Shown: positions 25,184 to 34,127 of the stretch, piece after piece
How positions within the stretch are numbered: the first letter of the stretch is position 1
How the letters are laid out: each line of letters opens with the position of its first letter
Assembly: GCA_964580105.1 (NCBI GenBank)
Contig: CAZOJJ010000008.1
Location: 1-64,000, forward strand
Reading direction: 5' to 3'
Length of the DNA stretch: 64,000 nucleotides
From: CAZOJJ01 sp964580105
Lineage (GTDB): Bacteria > Bacteroidota > Rhodothermia > Rhodothermales > Rubricoccaceae
Position numbers and translations under genes: made by a program
Notes under the pieces: generated by a model
Told to the model about the DNA's origin: nothing
Databases searched by the model: none
Seen by the model: the letters and a program-made list of their open reading frames with translations, nothing else

Positions 25184-25555
25184 CTACTCGACCGTCACCG
25201 TTACTTCTGCCTCGCTCGTCCGGGGGACCTCGACCTCGAAGGGCGACTCGTCGGAGGCCCAGTACGTGAAGTGATCCGTGCCGGTGAAACCGGGCGCCGG
25301 GGTGTAGACGAGGCGGGCGTAGCCGTCGTCGTCCCACGTCGTCTCGACCTGCCCCCCCTGCTCCGAGGTGTGGTCGTAGCTGACGATGGTGAGGTTGTCG
25401 CCGTCGTCGTTGGCCAGCACGTCGATGGTGACGGATTGGCCGGGGGAGGTGGAGGCGGTGTCGTCGTGAGCCTCAAAGCCGCCGAGGCCGAGGAGGTCGC
25501 AGGCGGAGAGGGCGAGGAGGGCGGTGAGGCTCAGGGCGAGGGGGAGGATGCGCAT
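25184..25555 (-). CDS. Ig-like/cadherin-like repeat lipoprotein
   Basis: A 123-residue lipoprotein (LPLALSLTALLALSAC, Cys near residue 19). The mature part is one bacterial Ig-like/tandem cadherin-like domain: HDDTASTSPGQSVTIDVLAN, DDGDNLTIVSYDH, YTPAPGFTGTDHFTYWASDE and a closing strand EAEVTVTVE. In large proteins this domain occurs as many copies; here a single copy is tethered to the membrane. It is the last of four consecutive minus-strand surface-protein genes. ATG 25555 is clear. Confidence 0.82.
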   Translation of the reverse strand: MRILPLALSLTALLALSACDLLGLGGFEAHDDTASTSPGQSVTIDVLANDDGDNLTIVSYDHTSEQGGQVETTWDDDGYARLVYTPAPGFTGTDHFTYWASDESPFEVEVPRTSEAEVTVTVE

Positions 25556-25624
25556 GGGAAGCCGAAGGGTTGTGCGAGAGTTAGGGCCACGGCCGACAGC
25601 AGCGCGCAGAGGATTCTGGGGAAA

Positions 25625-26677
25625 TCACTCTCCCACGCTGGAGACAGGATGTGAGGTGAAATGCGCGGCGGTGGCTGGGGGAACTGTGAACTGGAACGAG
25701 GCCGACGCGCTCGCACCCCCACTGGACAGCTGGAGCCGGCCCTCAACGCGCTGGCCGGGCTGGAGAGCCTCAAACCCTGGACCGGAGAGGGTCACGTCAT
25801 AGGTGAGACTACCCTGCGCTGCCGCCGTCGCGATGCTCACGTAGATCCGCTGAATGGCTGTGGGGTCGTTGGGAGCGATGCCTGCATAGGCCGCGCCGGT
25901 GCAGTTGGCGATGGCCCGCATCTCTTCGACGGCGGCGGGGTCGGCATCGGGGGAGAGGTCCGAGGCCGGCCCGAGGCCGATGGCAAAAATCGGGACGCCC
26001 AGGCGAACGGCCTCTTGACACACCTCGTCACGACGGTGGGCGTCGTTTGGCTGCCCATCCGAAAAGAGGACGATGGCCTTGCGGAGGGAGGGTGCCGACC
26101 TCGGCCCACTAGCAAACTCAAACAGCGTTTTTCTGAGGGCATAATACGTATTCGTCCCCCCAGAGGCCCCGATTTGCTCGATGCCTTGGCGAAGGCGAGT
26201 GAGGTCCGACAGAAAAGGTGCTCGCATTTGCCAGTTGCTGCTGTAGCTGTAGACGGCCGCTTGCCAATCGAGGCCGGGCGTCTGTGCAAGGTGCTCCACG
26301 AAATCGATGGCGCCGGCGACACGGAGCCGGAGGGGGTCCGTATCGCGCATGCTCCCACTTTCATCGATCACGAGCGCTACGCGGAGGGGCTGGTCTGAAG
26401 CCGGGTCGGCCCGCCCGAACTGGGCAGTCGCGTCGACGCCGCCTGGCGTAGCGACGGCAACCTCCGCCTCGACACCCTCGTCCAGGATGGAGGCGCCTTC
26501 CTCATCGAGGGGCGTCGCGACGATTTCGAAGGCGCCGGTATCCAGAAAGTCCAGCGAGACGCGCGTCCCGATGAGGAGCACCTCGTTCACGGCGGGGCCG
26601 CTGCGGAAGAGGTCACAGCCCGGCAGCGCGAACAGGCTCGCACCGAGCACGGCAAAGACGATGGGGGAACGAATCAT
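25625..26677 (-). CDS. VWA-domain lipoprotein
   Basis: A 350-residue lipoprotein (IVFAVLGASLFALPGC, Cys near residue 18). A short beta domain (about 25-85) is followed by a von Willebrand A domain (about 95-270) with a complete MIDAS: VALVIDESGSMRD (DxSxS), GGTNTYYAL (Thr) and LFSDGQPNDA (Asp). The last 80 residues form a beta-rich tail ending in PATAAHFTSHPVSSVGE. Such proteins bind a divalent cation and a protein ligand at the cell surface. It lies between the Ig-like lipoprotein and a small barrel protein; base composition is somewhat less GC-rich than the flanks. Confidence 0.85.
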   Translation of the reverse strand: MIRSPIVFAVLGASLFALPGCDLFRSGPAVNEVLLIGTRVSLDFLDTGAFEIVATPLDEEGASILDEGVEAEVAVATPGGVDATAQFGRADPASDQPLRVALVIDESGSMRDTDPLRLRVAGAIDFVEHLAQTPGLDWQAAVYSYSSNWQMRAPFLSDLTRLRQGIEQIGASGGTNTYYALRKTLFEFASGPRSAPSLRKAIVLFSDGQPNDAHRRDEVCQEAVRLGVPIFAIGLGPASDLSPDADPAAVEEMRAIANCTGAAYAGIAPNDPTAIQRIYVSIATAAAQGSLTYDVTLSGPGFEALQPGQRVEGRLQLSSGGASASASFQFTVPPATAAHFTSHPVSSVGE

Positions 26678-26715
26678 GACGCAGAAGGGCGAGACCGGCC
26701 GGGGGGCGAGGCCCC

Positions 26716-27252
26716 TCAGAACCGGTAGTGGATGCCGCCGCCGTAGCTCAGCGCCGAGAACCCGCCGTAGGTCTCGAACCCGACGAACGCCAGCCCCACC
26801 TCGGCGCTGAGCGTGATGGGCAGGAACGGCTCGCCGGGGGCGCCGAGGAGTTGCTCGAGGAAGGCCTCGGCGCCCACGCCGACCGACGCCCCGGGCACCG
26901 ACTCCCCGACGCCCAGGAAGCTGTAGTGCCACACGCCGCCGCCGCCGTAGGCGTAGAGGTCGTAGTCCCCGTCGCGGCGGTAGCGGTAGAGCACGCGGCC
27001 TCCGACGTTGGTCAGGTTCCCCATAAAGTCCGCCACGCCCTCGGCGGTCAGCTTCTCGTTGAGGTGGTACTGGAGGCTGAGGCCGTAGGTGGGCCACGAG
27101 CTCTGGAGGCCGGCGCTGAACCGAGCGGCACGAGAAGGAGAGTCCTCCACGGTCGGTGGGTTCTCGGGCGTTTGTGCTCGCGCGGTGTCTGGCGCCGCCG
27201 CGAAGGCCAGCGCGACGAGCGCAAGGAGGAGGTGGGAGTAGAGACGGTTCAT
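26716..27252 (-). CDS. Small outer-membrane beta-barrel-like protein
   Basis: A 178-residue protein with a signal peptide (LYSHLLLALVALAFAAAPDT..., cleavage near RAQ, residue 27). Alternating strands such as ARFSAGLQSSWPTYGLSLQY, VGGRVLYRYRRDGDYDLYAY and GVWHYSFLG, and a C-terminal aromatic ending LSYGGGIHYRF with terminal Phe, indicate an eight-stranded barrel inserted by the BAM machinery. No family name is assigned. It is 38 bases upstream of the VWA lipoprotein gene on the same strand and could be its membrane partner. Confidence 0.75.
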   Translation of the reverse strand: MNRLYSHLLLALVALAFAAAPDTARAQTPENPPTVEDSPSRAARFSAGLQSSWPTYGLSLQYHLNEKLTAEGVADFMGNLTNVGGRVLYRYRRDGDYDLYAYGGGGVWHYSFLGVGESVPGASVGVGAEAFLEQLLGAPGEPFLPITLSAEVGLAFVGFETYGGFSALSYGGGIHYRF

Positions 27253-27390
27253 GGCAGGTGGGGCGGGTGAGTGTGAATGGGAAGGCGCCGGGTGGCTCCG
27301 GCGTGCGGAAAAATGCTGGCCAGGAACGGAAGTCGAAGTTGGGCTCACCGGAGCAAGACCACCTCCTCATCCAGCGAGTTCGTACTGCGA

Positions 27391-27933
27391 TCAATCGCCA
27401 TCCGAATCATCGTCCAAGGGGGATCTGAATGCTCCACTGACGTTCACGATCTGGCCCTCTGTACCGAGGACCGGCCCTTGGAACTCGAACGTTCCCTCCG
27501 CCCAATCATCCGACAGCATTGTGATCTCAACATGACCGGTGCTACCGGGGGCATCAGGGCCACTGATAACCTGCACTCCATTATAAATCAGGCCGAAGGT
27601 GCCATATTCGCCCAGGTCGTAAGTGGAGCCGGCATCAATGTGGTCGAGAGTTGTGAGTTGGAGTACGATAGAATTGGTAATGGATTCGGGGTCGGTAAGA
27701 AATAGGTGCAATAAATTAAAAGATTTAGGATTAGGTTCCGAGGAGATCGTTCCAGCAGCGTGTCCATTGTCCCAGGAGCCAGTCACAGCTCCAGAGAGCG
27801 TGGCCTCGCTGTAACCAAACTCGGCCTCGTCATCGTTTCTACCCCGATCAACGGCGCTATCGTCACAAGAGGAGAGCGTCAAAGAGAACATGAGCAGGGT
27901 GCAGAGCCAAGCGAGAGAGATAGATCTGGTCAT
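27391..27933 (-). CDS. Lipoprotein of unknown function in a low-GC patch
   Basis: A 180-residue lipoprotein (SLAWLCTLLMFSLTLSSC, Cys near residue 22). The mature domain opens ATLSGAVTGSWDNGHAAGTI and continues with strands such as SIVLQLTTLDHIDAGSTYDL and GHVEITMLSDDWAEGTFEFQ, the layout of small Bacteroidota lipoproteins that form a single beta-sandwich. Codon use is visibly less GC-biased than neighbours, with many A/T third positions, which suggests recent acquisition. ATG 27933 is clear. The next 140 bases carry only a short open stretch in another frame. Confidence 0.75.
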   Translation of the reverse strand: MTRSISLAWLCTLLMFSLTLSSCDDSAVDRGRNDDEAEFGYSEATLSGAVTGSWDNGHAAGTISSEPNPKSFNLLHLFLTDPESITNSIVLQLTTLDHIDAGSTYDLGEYGTFGLIYNGVQVISGPDAPGSTGHVEITMLSDDWAEGTFEFQGPVLGTEGQIVNVSGAFRSPLDDDSDGD

Positions 27934-28133
27934 GACTGGCTTGGAGTTGCTGGGAAATCGCACCGCTAGTGGTGACGGCTGGCGTCTGTTACTGTAGAGG
28001 GAGCTCTCGAGTGTTGCGAGCGCCTGGCGCCCTTGCTGTCGCAAGCTCCCGCGCCGGTTTCTGCTCATCCCGCCAATCCGGGTGCGGAATCCGTCCCGTC
28101 GGATAACCCGCCCGCCGCGTCGCATCCCGCGCC

Positions 28134-31100
28134 CTATCCGAGTCGCGCCAAGTACTCCGTCGGCGTGAGGCCGTGGACGCGCTTGAAGTCGGCCGCGAAC
28201 TTGCCGGCGTGCGCGTGGCCGACGGCGGCGGCCACCTGCTTGATGGAGCCGTATCGCTGGGCCAGGAGGTCCGCGGCGCGCTGCATGCGCATCCGGCGGA
28301 TGAGTGAGAGCGGCGTCGTCCCGACCGCCTTCAACGCCCGCTCCAGCGAGCGTCGGCTGGCCCCGACGTCCTCGGCGAGGGTCTCGACCGAGAGCGCCGG
28401 GTCGGCCATCCGCGCCTCGACGGCCTCACGGACGCAGTCGAGGAATGCCTTTTGGGTGGGCGTCACCTCGACCGACGACGCTTCGAGGCGGAACGTCTGG
28501 CTGAAGCGATCGCGGAGTGTGCGGTGGCGGGCCAGCACGTTGGCGAGGCGGGCCAGGAGGGTCTCGACGTGAAACGGCTTGAAGAGGTAATCGTCCACGC
28601 CGGCGGTCAGACCGGCGACGCGGTCGGTCTCGCTCGTCTTCGCCGTGAGCACGACGACCGGCGTGTGTTGCAATGTCGGGTCGGCCTTGAGGCGGGCGAC
28701 GAGCGCGTGGCCGTCGAGGCTCGGCATCATTACGTCGGTCAGGATGAGGTCCGGCCGCCGGGTGCGGGCCAGCGCCCAGGCCGCCTCGCCGTCGGCGGCT
28801 TCGAGGACGCGGTAGTGGGGGGCCAGCGCGCGGCGGAGGAAGGCGCGCAGGTCGGGGTGGTCCTCCACGACGAGGACGGCGGGGGCGCCGGGCGGCGATG
28901 CCGGCCCCTCATCCTCGCCCGCCTCGTCGTCGTGGTGGACGGGCTCCAGCAACGCGCTCCGCCGTGCGCCGTTGATCTCGCTGTCCGTCGCCCCTTCCGA
29001 CGCGGCGGGGAGCGGGAGGCGCACCTCGAAGGCGCTCCCGACGCCGGGTTCGCTCTCGACGTGGACGGTGCCGCCGCAGGCCTCGGCCAACTCGCGCACG
29101 AGGGCCAGCCCGAGCCCGGCCCCGCCGTGCGCCCCGTCGGCCTGGAAGAAGCGGTCGAAGAGCCGCTCGGCGTCCCCGGGCGCCACGCCCGGCCCCTCGT
29201 CCTCCACGAGGAAGACGACGTCGGCCCCGTCCTCGCGCACGCGGAGCGCCACGCGCCCGCCGCGCGGCGTGAACTTGAGCGCGTTGGCGAGGAGGTTCGA
29301 GACGATCTTCTCCAGCACGTCGGCGTCGAAGCGCCGGCAGGGGTGGGCGAGCCGGATGCGGCGGCGGAGGGTGACGCCGTGCCGCTCGGCGAGAGGGACG
29401 AACACGTCGGCGAGGTGGTCGGCCCAGGCGGCGAGGTCGCCGGGGCGCGGGCGCAGTGTCACCTCGCCGGCGTCGAGGCGGGCGAGGTCGAGCAGCTGCT
29501 CGACGAGGGCGAGGAGGCGGCGGGCGCTCCGCTGCATCGCGGTGAGATCGCGGCGCCGTTCCGGCGGCAGCGCGGGGTCGTCGAGAAGCTGCTCCAGCGG
29601 GCCGAGGAGCAGGGTGAGCGGCGTCCTGAACTCGTGGGAGACGTTGGCGAAGAACCGGCTCTTCGCCTCGTCGAGCGCGCGGAGCCGCCCGTTCGCGCGG
29701 CGGAGCTCGGCCGTCTGCTCGGCCACGCGCACCTCGAGCGAGGCGTTGAGGTCCCGGAGTGCCGCTTCGCGCTCGGCCAGCGTCCCGGCCATCCGGTTGA
29801 ACCCGTCGGCGAGCGCGCCCACCTCGTCGCGGTAGAGCACCGGGACGCGGACGGCGCGCTCGCCGGCCGTCATCCGCGCGACGCCCTCGGCCAGCGCCTC
29901 GACCGGGCGCACGACGTAGGCGTGGATGAGCAGCGGGAACAGCGCGAGGATCAGCGCCACGCTCACGAGGATGATCCACGCCAGCCGCGCCTCACGCGGG
30001 TGCGCGAACGCCCGGTAGACGAGGGCGTAGTCGTCCAGCAGCGTCTGTCCCGCCGGGAGGGCAGCCTGCGCCTCGGGGAAGGGCAGGGCGCCCGCGCCTG
30101 GCCCACCGGGATGGACCGCCCGGAGGGCGTTGGTCGGGACGAGCCCGAGCCGCCCGTAGGTGAGGTCGATCCGGCCGTCGCGGTGGAGGACGACCTCGAA
30201 CGTGCTCGGCGAGAGGTTCCGCAACCCCCTCACGTCCTCCCACGTCACCACCACGCGGTCGGGCGTGCGGGCGAGGGTCACGGCCCCACCGAACTCCGGG
30301 TTGAAGTCGGCGTAGAGCGGGGCGACGACGGGCGCCTCAGGGAGCCGGCGGACGTGCGACCACGAGTGCGGCGCGACGGGCCCGAACGCGACGAGCCCGT
30401 CGTCGTGGATCCACGCCTCGCGGTACGTTCGCCCGTGGAACGGGAACGCGAACGGGAGCGCGATCCGCGCCGCGTCGAAGTTGCTCAGCGGGAGCGGCGA
30501 CGCATCTGCCGGGTCGAACGCGGCCGGGGCATTCGAGACCGCGTAGCCGCCCCCTGCCGCGGGCGTGAGCCGGTAGCCACGCCCCTCGGGCAGGCGGATG
30601 CCCGCATCGTGGGCGAGGCTCCGCGGGGTCTGCACGATGAGGCTGCCGGCCCCCACCACGGCCAGCACCGTCATCAGCGAGACCGCCGTCACCTTCGCGC
30701 TGAACGACGATGGCTCCGGCGTGTGCCGGAAGAACATCGCCGCGAAGTACACGTGCGCCGCGAACTGGAGCCCCAGGTACCCCGAGTAAAACGCCTGATG
30801 GTCCATCAGCCCGGCGTAGGACAGCGTGCTGAACAGGCCCGGCACGATGATGAGGCCGAACCACAGCGCGAGGGCGCGAAGGGTTCGGGCACGGGGATCG
30901 CGCAGGCGACGCCACGATGGCCGGCGGCCCGTCGCCTCCCGCTCGAAGTGCCGCGCCTTCCGCAGGCAGACGACGATCCCCCAGCCGGCCCACAGGACGA
31001 AGAGCGCGCTCTCCCAGGGGAACGGATACGCCCGTGCGTGCGCGAGGAGGACGAACACGGTCGCCGCCGCGAGCGCCGCCCACACCACGCCGCTGAGGAC

Positions 31101-31409
31101 GGCGGCGGCGCGCGCTTCCCCGGCGAACGGATTGCCCCGGAAGCGGTAGGCGAACGCGAGGGCCAGGAAGAGCGTGGCGTGGATCAGCAGCCGCTCTGTG
31201 GCGTTGCCCCACGTGACGGCGTCCGTCGTCAGGGTGTAGACGGACGCCGCGGCCAGCTGGGCGAGGGCGAGGCAACTGAATCCCAGCCCCACGAGCCGGC
31301 TCACCCGGTCCCGCCCGTGTGCCACGAGGAGGTACCCTCCGATCAGCCCGGCGAAGAGCGCCAGCACGAGCGCGGACGCCGCAGGGGGCTGGAGCAGGAT
31401 TGGGGGCAC
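28134..31409 (-). CDS. Hybrid sensor: membrane sensor, histidine kinase, receiver and AraC-type HTH in one protein
   Basis: A 1091-residue one-protein phosphorelay from GTG 31409. Residues about 12-250 hold seven or eight membrane helices. About 306-416 is an extracytoplasmic beta region with PFAFPFHGRTYREAWIHDDG, LVAFG and PLYADFNPEFGGAV, resembling nidogen-like domains. A helix at about 486-510 and HAMP lead to HisKA with His592 (ANVSHEFRTPLTLLL), an HATPase (NLLANALKFT, GGAGLGLALV), a receiver with Asp892 (LILTDVMMP), and a C-terminal AraC/XylS HTH (about 990-1091, ADFKRVHGLTPTEYL). Such hybrids activate carbohydrate or polymer-use genes in Bacteroidota, but the sensor half differs from the usual Reg_prop/Y_Y_Y type. 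No transport or hydrolase operon adjoins it. Confidence 0.88.
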   Translation of the reverse strand: MPPILLQPPAASALVLALFAGLIGGYLLVAHGRDRVSRLVGLGFSCLALAQLAAASVYTLTTDAVTWGNATERLLIHATLFLALAFAYRFRGNPFAGEARAAAVLSGVVWAALAAATVFVLLAHARAYPFPWESALFVLWAGWGIVVCLRKARHFEREATGRRPSWRRLRDPRARTLRALALWFGLIIVPGLFSTLSYAGLMDHQAFYSGYLGLQFAAHVYFAAMFFRHTPEPSSFSAKVTAVSLMTVLAVVGAGSLIVQTPRSLAHDAGIRLPEGRGYRLTPAAGGGYAVSNAPAAFDPADASPLPLSNFDAARIALPFAFPFHGRTYREAWIHDDGLVAFGPVAPHSWSHVRRLPEAPVVAPLYADFNPEFGGAVTLARTPDRVVVTWEDVRGLRNLSPSTFEVVLHRDGRIDLTYGRLGLVPTNALRAVHPGGPGAGALPFPEAQAALPAGQTLLDDYALVYRAFAHPREARLAWIILVSVALILALFPLLIHAYVVRPVEALAEGVARMTAGERAVRVPVLYRDEVGALADGFNRMAGTLAEREAALRDLNASLEVRVAEQTAELRRANGRLRALDEAKSRFFANVSHEFRTPLTLLLGPLEQLLDDPALPPERRRDLTAMQRSARRLLALVEQLLDLARLDAGEVTLRPRPGDLAAWADHLADVFVPLAERHGVTLRRRIRLAHPCRRFDADVLEKIVSNLLANALKFTPRGGRVALRVREDGADVVFLVEDEGPGVAPGDAERLFDRFFQADGAHGGAGLGLALVRELAEACGGTVHVESEPGVGSAFEVRLPLPAASEGATDSEINGARRSALLEPVHHDDEAGEDEGPASPPGAPAVLVVEDHPDLRAFLRRALAPHYRVLEAADGEAAWALARTRRPDLILTDVMMPSLDGHALVARLKADPTLQHTPVVVLTAKTSETDRVAGLTAGVDDYLFKPFHVETLLARLANVLARHRTLRDRFSQTFRLEASSVEVTPTQKAFLDCVREAVEARMADPALSVETLAEDVGASRRSLERALKAVGTTPLSLIRRMRMQRAADLLAQRYGSIKQVAAAVGHAHAGKFAADFKRVHGLTPTEYLARLG

Positions 31410-31457
31410 GAGTCGTTCTTCGAGCGTGAGCGCAAGAACCTGGAGTTCGTTTACTTT

Positions 31458-31465
31458 TGAACCTA
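31458..31465 (-). promoter_or_regulatory. Putative -7 element TAGGTTCA for the hybrid sensor gene
   Basis: 49 bases before GTG 31409 on the minus strand; the upstream open frame to 31505 would cross it, so the shorter protein is favoured. Confidence 0.5.
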
Positions 31466-31625
31466 CAGCACGCGGAGAGAACGCGGCAGCGATTTGCCCC
31501 GCCACGTCTCGCTCTGTCGGATATCGCGCCCACCTTGTCGCGGACGGCGCTCGAGAAGGCGTGAACTCACCCGGATCGGGCGCGTAGCCCGCGAAGCTTC
31601 ATCGTCCGGGGCGGCGGTTCCGGGT

Positions 31626-31633
31626 TATGTTGG
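31626..31633 (+). promoter_or_regulatory. Putative -7 element TATGTTGG for pcrA
   Basis: 27 bases before ATG 31660. The alternative start at 31627 lies inside the element and is rejected on that ground. Confidence 0.6.
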
Positions 31634-31659
31634 AGGCCACACCCCCGGAGCCCCCGCCG

Positions 31660-34077
31660 ATGGCCCGCACCTTCGCTCTCCAGCCCGACGAACCCACGCA
31701 GGTGGCCGAACCGCGCGGCCCCACCGAGGCCGACCTGAAGGAGGCCGAGGCCCTCATCGCCGGGCTCAACGAGGCGCAGGCCGAGGCGGCGCGCACCACC
31801 GAAGGGCCGGTCATGATCGTGGCCGGGCCGGGCAGCGGCAAGACGCGCACGCTCACCCACCGCATCGCCTACCTCCTCGCGGCGAAGAAGGCGTGGCCGA
31901 GCCAGATCCTCGCCCTCACCTTCACCAACAAGGCCGCCCGCGAGATGCGCGAGCGCGTGACGAAGCTGGTCGGCCCCGACGCGGCGAAGGGCCTCTGGAT
32001 GGGCACGTTCCACTCCATCTTCGCCCGCATCCTCCGCCGCGAGGCCGAGCGGATCGGGTTCACGAAGGACTTCTCGATCTACGACACGGCCGACACCGAG
32101 GGGCTGCTCAAGAACCTCATGCCCCGCTACCAGGTCGACCCCAAGAAGTTCACCCCGCGCGCCGTGCGCGGGCGGATCTCCGGGGCGAAGAACCAGCTCG
32201 TCTCGCCCGAGGAGTACCTCCGCCTCGCGGGCGACCCCTTCGAGGAGGTCACGGCCAAGCTCTACGGGCCCTACGACGAAGCCCTCCGCCGCGCCAACGC
32301 GATGGACTTCGACGACCTCCTCGCGTGGCCGCTCCGCCTCTTCGAGCAGCACCCGGACGTCCTCGCGCAGTACCAGCTGCGCTGGCGCTACCTCCACATC
32401 GACGAGTACCAGGACACCAACCGCGCGCAGTACCTCCTCGCCAGGCGCCTCGCCGCGAAGCACCGCAACCTCTGCGTCGTCGGCGACGACGCGCAGTCCA
32501 TCTACGCCTTCCGCGGGGCCGACATCCAGAACATCCTCTCCTTCCAGAAGGACTACCCCGAGGCGCGCACCATCCGCCTGGAGCAGAACTACCGCTCCAC
32601 CGGCCGCATCCTCCGCCTCGCCGACGCCATCATCCGCAACAACCGCGACCAACTCGACAAGACGCTCTGGACGGACAACCCCGAGGGCGACCACGTCGTG
32701 CTGATGGAGGCGCTCTCCGAACGCGACGAGGCGCAGAAGATCGAGCGCACCATCCGCGACCTCTACGTCCGTGTCGGCCTCCGCTACCGCGACTTCGCCG
32801 TGCTCTACCGGACGAACGCGCAGAGCCGCTCCATCGAGGAGGCCCTCCGGCGCGGCGGCATCCCGTACCGCATCGTCGGCGGCACGTCGTTCTACCAGCG
32901 CAAGGAGATCAAGGACGCGCTGGCCTACCTCCGCCTGGCGGTCAACCCGCAGGACGAGGCCAGCCTCCTCCGCGTCATCAACACGCCCACGCGCGGCATC
33001 GGGGACAAGACGGTCGAGCGGCTGCGCGCGTACGCCGCCGAGCACCGGCTGAGCCTCTGGCAGGCGCTCCAGGAGCCGGCGGGCGCCGGCCTCGGCGGGC
33101 GCGCGGCCGGGGCCGTCCAGGACTTCGCGTTCCTGATCGGCCGCTTCGCCTCCAAGGTCGAAACGGCCCCGGCCGACGAGCTCGCGCGGGAGCTCATCCA
33201 GGCCTCCGGCCTTCTGCAAGCCCTCCGCGACGAGAACACCCCCGAGGCGCTCGTCCGCCTCGAAAACGTCCACGAGCTGCTCAACGCCGTGGCCGAGTTC
33301 GCCCAGAGCGGCGAGGGCGCGACGCTCTCGGCGTTCCTCCAGGAGGTCTCCCTCGTGGCCGACGTGGACGGCATGCAGGAGGATGACAACCGCGTCACGC
33401 TCATGACGCTCCACGCCTCGAAGGGGTTGGAGTTCAAGGCGGTCTTCGTGGCCGGGCTGGAGGAGGGGCTCTTCCCGCTCTCGGCGGCGGCGCAGGACCC
33501 GAAGGAGCTGGAGGAGGAGCGCCGCCTGTTCTACGTCGGCGTGACGCGGGCCGAGGAGGCCCTCTTCCTCTCGTACGCCCGCAGCCGCTTCCGCTACGGC
33601 GAGCAGCAGAGCGCCGTCCGCAGCCGCTTCCTCGACGAGATCCAAGCCGACGACGTGATCCGCACCGAGGCCGGCCGCTCCTTCGAAGCCCGGCGCGGCC
33701 GGTTCACGATGGACGACGAGGGCGAAGGCTACGCGCGTTCGTCGCGATCCACGAGCGGGCGCGCGTCGTCGCCGAGGCGGACGGGGGAGTACAGCCAGAT
33801 GGACCCGTACTACTACCGCCGGTCGCTCCGGCCGGAGGCGAAGACGCCCGCCTCGGGCGGGCGGCGCATCGAGTACGACGCGGAGCACGAGGCCGGCTAC
33901 ACGTTCGGCGAGGGCGCCGTCGTGCCCGGCGTGCGCGTCCAGCACGGCACGTTCGGGACCGGCAAGGTGCTCGCCGTCGAGGGTACGGGCGAGCGGGCGA
34001 CGGCGACCGTTTTCTTCAAGAACGTCGGGCAGAAGAAGCTGAAGCTGCGGTTCGCCCGGCTCAAGGTGATCGGGTGA
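31660..34077 (+). CDS. pcrA: UvrD/PcrA family ATP-dependent DNA helicase
   Basis: An 805-residue SF1A helicase with every motif: I (GPGSGKTRTLTHRIAYLL), Ia (ALTFTNKAAREM), II (HIDEYQDTN), III (VVGDDAQSIYAFRGA), IV (LEQNYRST), V (LMTLHASKGLEFKAVFV) and VI (LFYVGVTRAEEAL). The C-terminal tail RVQHGTFGTGKVLAVEG to RLKVIG is the PcrA/UvrD Tudor-like domain that contacts RNA polymerase. The enzyme unwinds 3'-5' in repair and removes stalled complexes. ATG 31660 is chosen from the promoter position. It stands alone, diverging from the hybrid sensor and converging on arr. Confidence 0.94.
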   Translation: MARTFALQPDEPTQVAEPRGPTEADLKEAEALIAGLNEAQAEAARTTEGPVMIVAGPGSGKTRTLTHRIAYLLAAKKAWPSQILALTFTNKAAREMRERVTKLVGPDAAKGLWMGTFHSIFARILRREAERIGFTKDFSIYDTADTEGLLKNLMPRYQVDPKKFTPRAVRGRISGAKNQLVSPEEYLRLAGDPFEEVTAKLYGPYDEALRRANAMDFDDLLAWPLRLFEQHPDVLAQYQLRWRYLHIDEYQDTNRAQYLLARRLAAKHRNLCVVGDDAQSIYAFRGADIQNILSFQKDYPEARTIRLEQNYRSTGRILRLADAIIRNNRDQLDKTLWTDNPEGDHVVLMEALSERDEAQKIERTIRDLYVRVGLRYRDFAVLYRTNAQSRSIEEALRRGGIPYRIVGGTSFYQRKEIKDALAYLRLAVNPQDEASLLRVINTPTRGIGDKTVERLRAYAAEHRLSLWQALQEPAGAGLGGRAAGAVQDFAFLIGRFASKVETAPADELARELIQASGLLQALRDENTPEALVRLENVHELLNAVAEFAQSGEGATLSAFLQEVSLVADVDGMQEDDNRVTLMTLHASKGLEFKAVFVAGLEEGLFPLSAAAQDPKELEEERRLFYVGVTRAEEALFLSYARSRFRYGEQQSAVRSRFLDEIQADDVIRTEAGRSFEARRGRFTMDDEGEGYARSSRSTSGRASSPRRTGEYSQMDPYYYRRSLRPEAKTPASGGRRIEYDAEHEAGYTFGEGAVVPGVRVQHGTFGTGKVLAVEGTGERATATVFFKNVGQKKLKLRFARLKVIG

Positions 34078-34127
34078 GCCCGGCGCGGTCGTCCGCGCAC
34101 ACCGTGGGTGCGGACGAGGCCGGGCTC
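34076..34127. terminator. Bidirectional hairpin between pcrA and arr
   Basis: A long imperfect stem: GAGCCCGGC (34076-34084) pairs with GCCGGGCTC (34119-34127), and inner arms around 34092-34115 extend it. It overlaps the pcrA stop and the arr stop and would serve both convergent transcripts. No T-run is evident. Confidence 0.55.

Noticed and set aside
27340..27410. A short open stretch ending DRSTNSLDEEVVLLR beyond the lipoprotein stop
   Set aside because: It overlaps the end of the lipoprotein gene in another frame and lacks a start. It could reflect a frameshifted C-terminus, but there is too little to support that.
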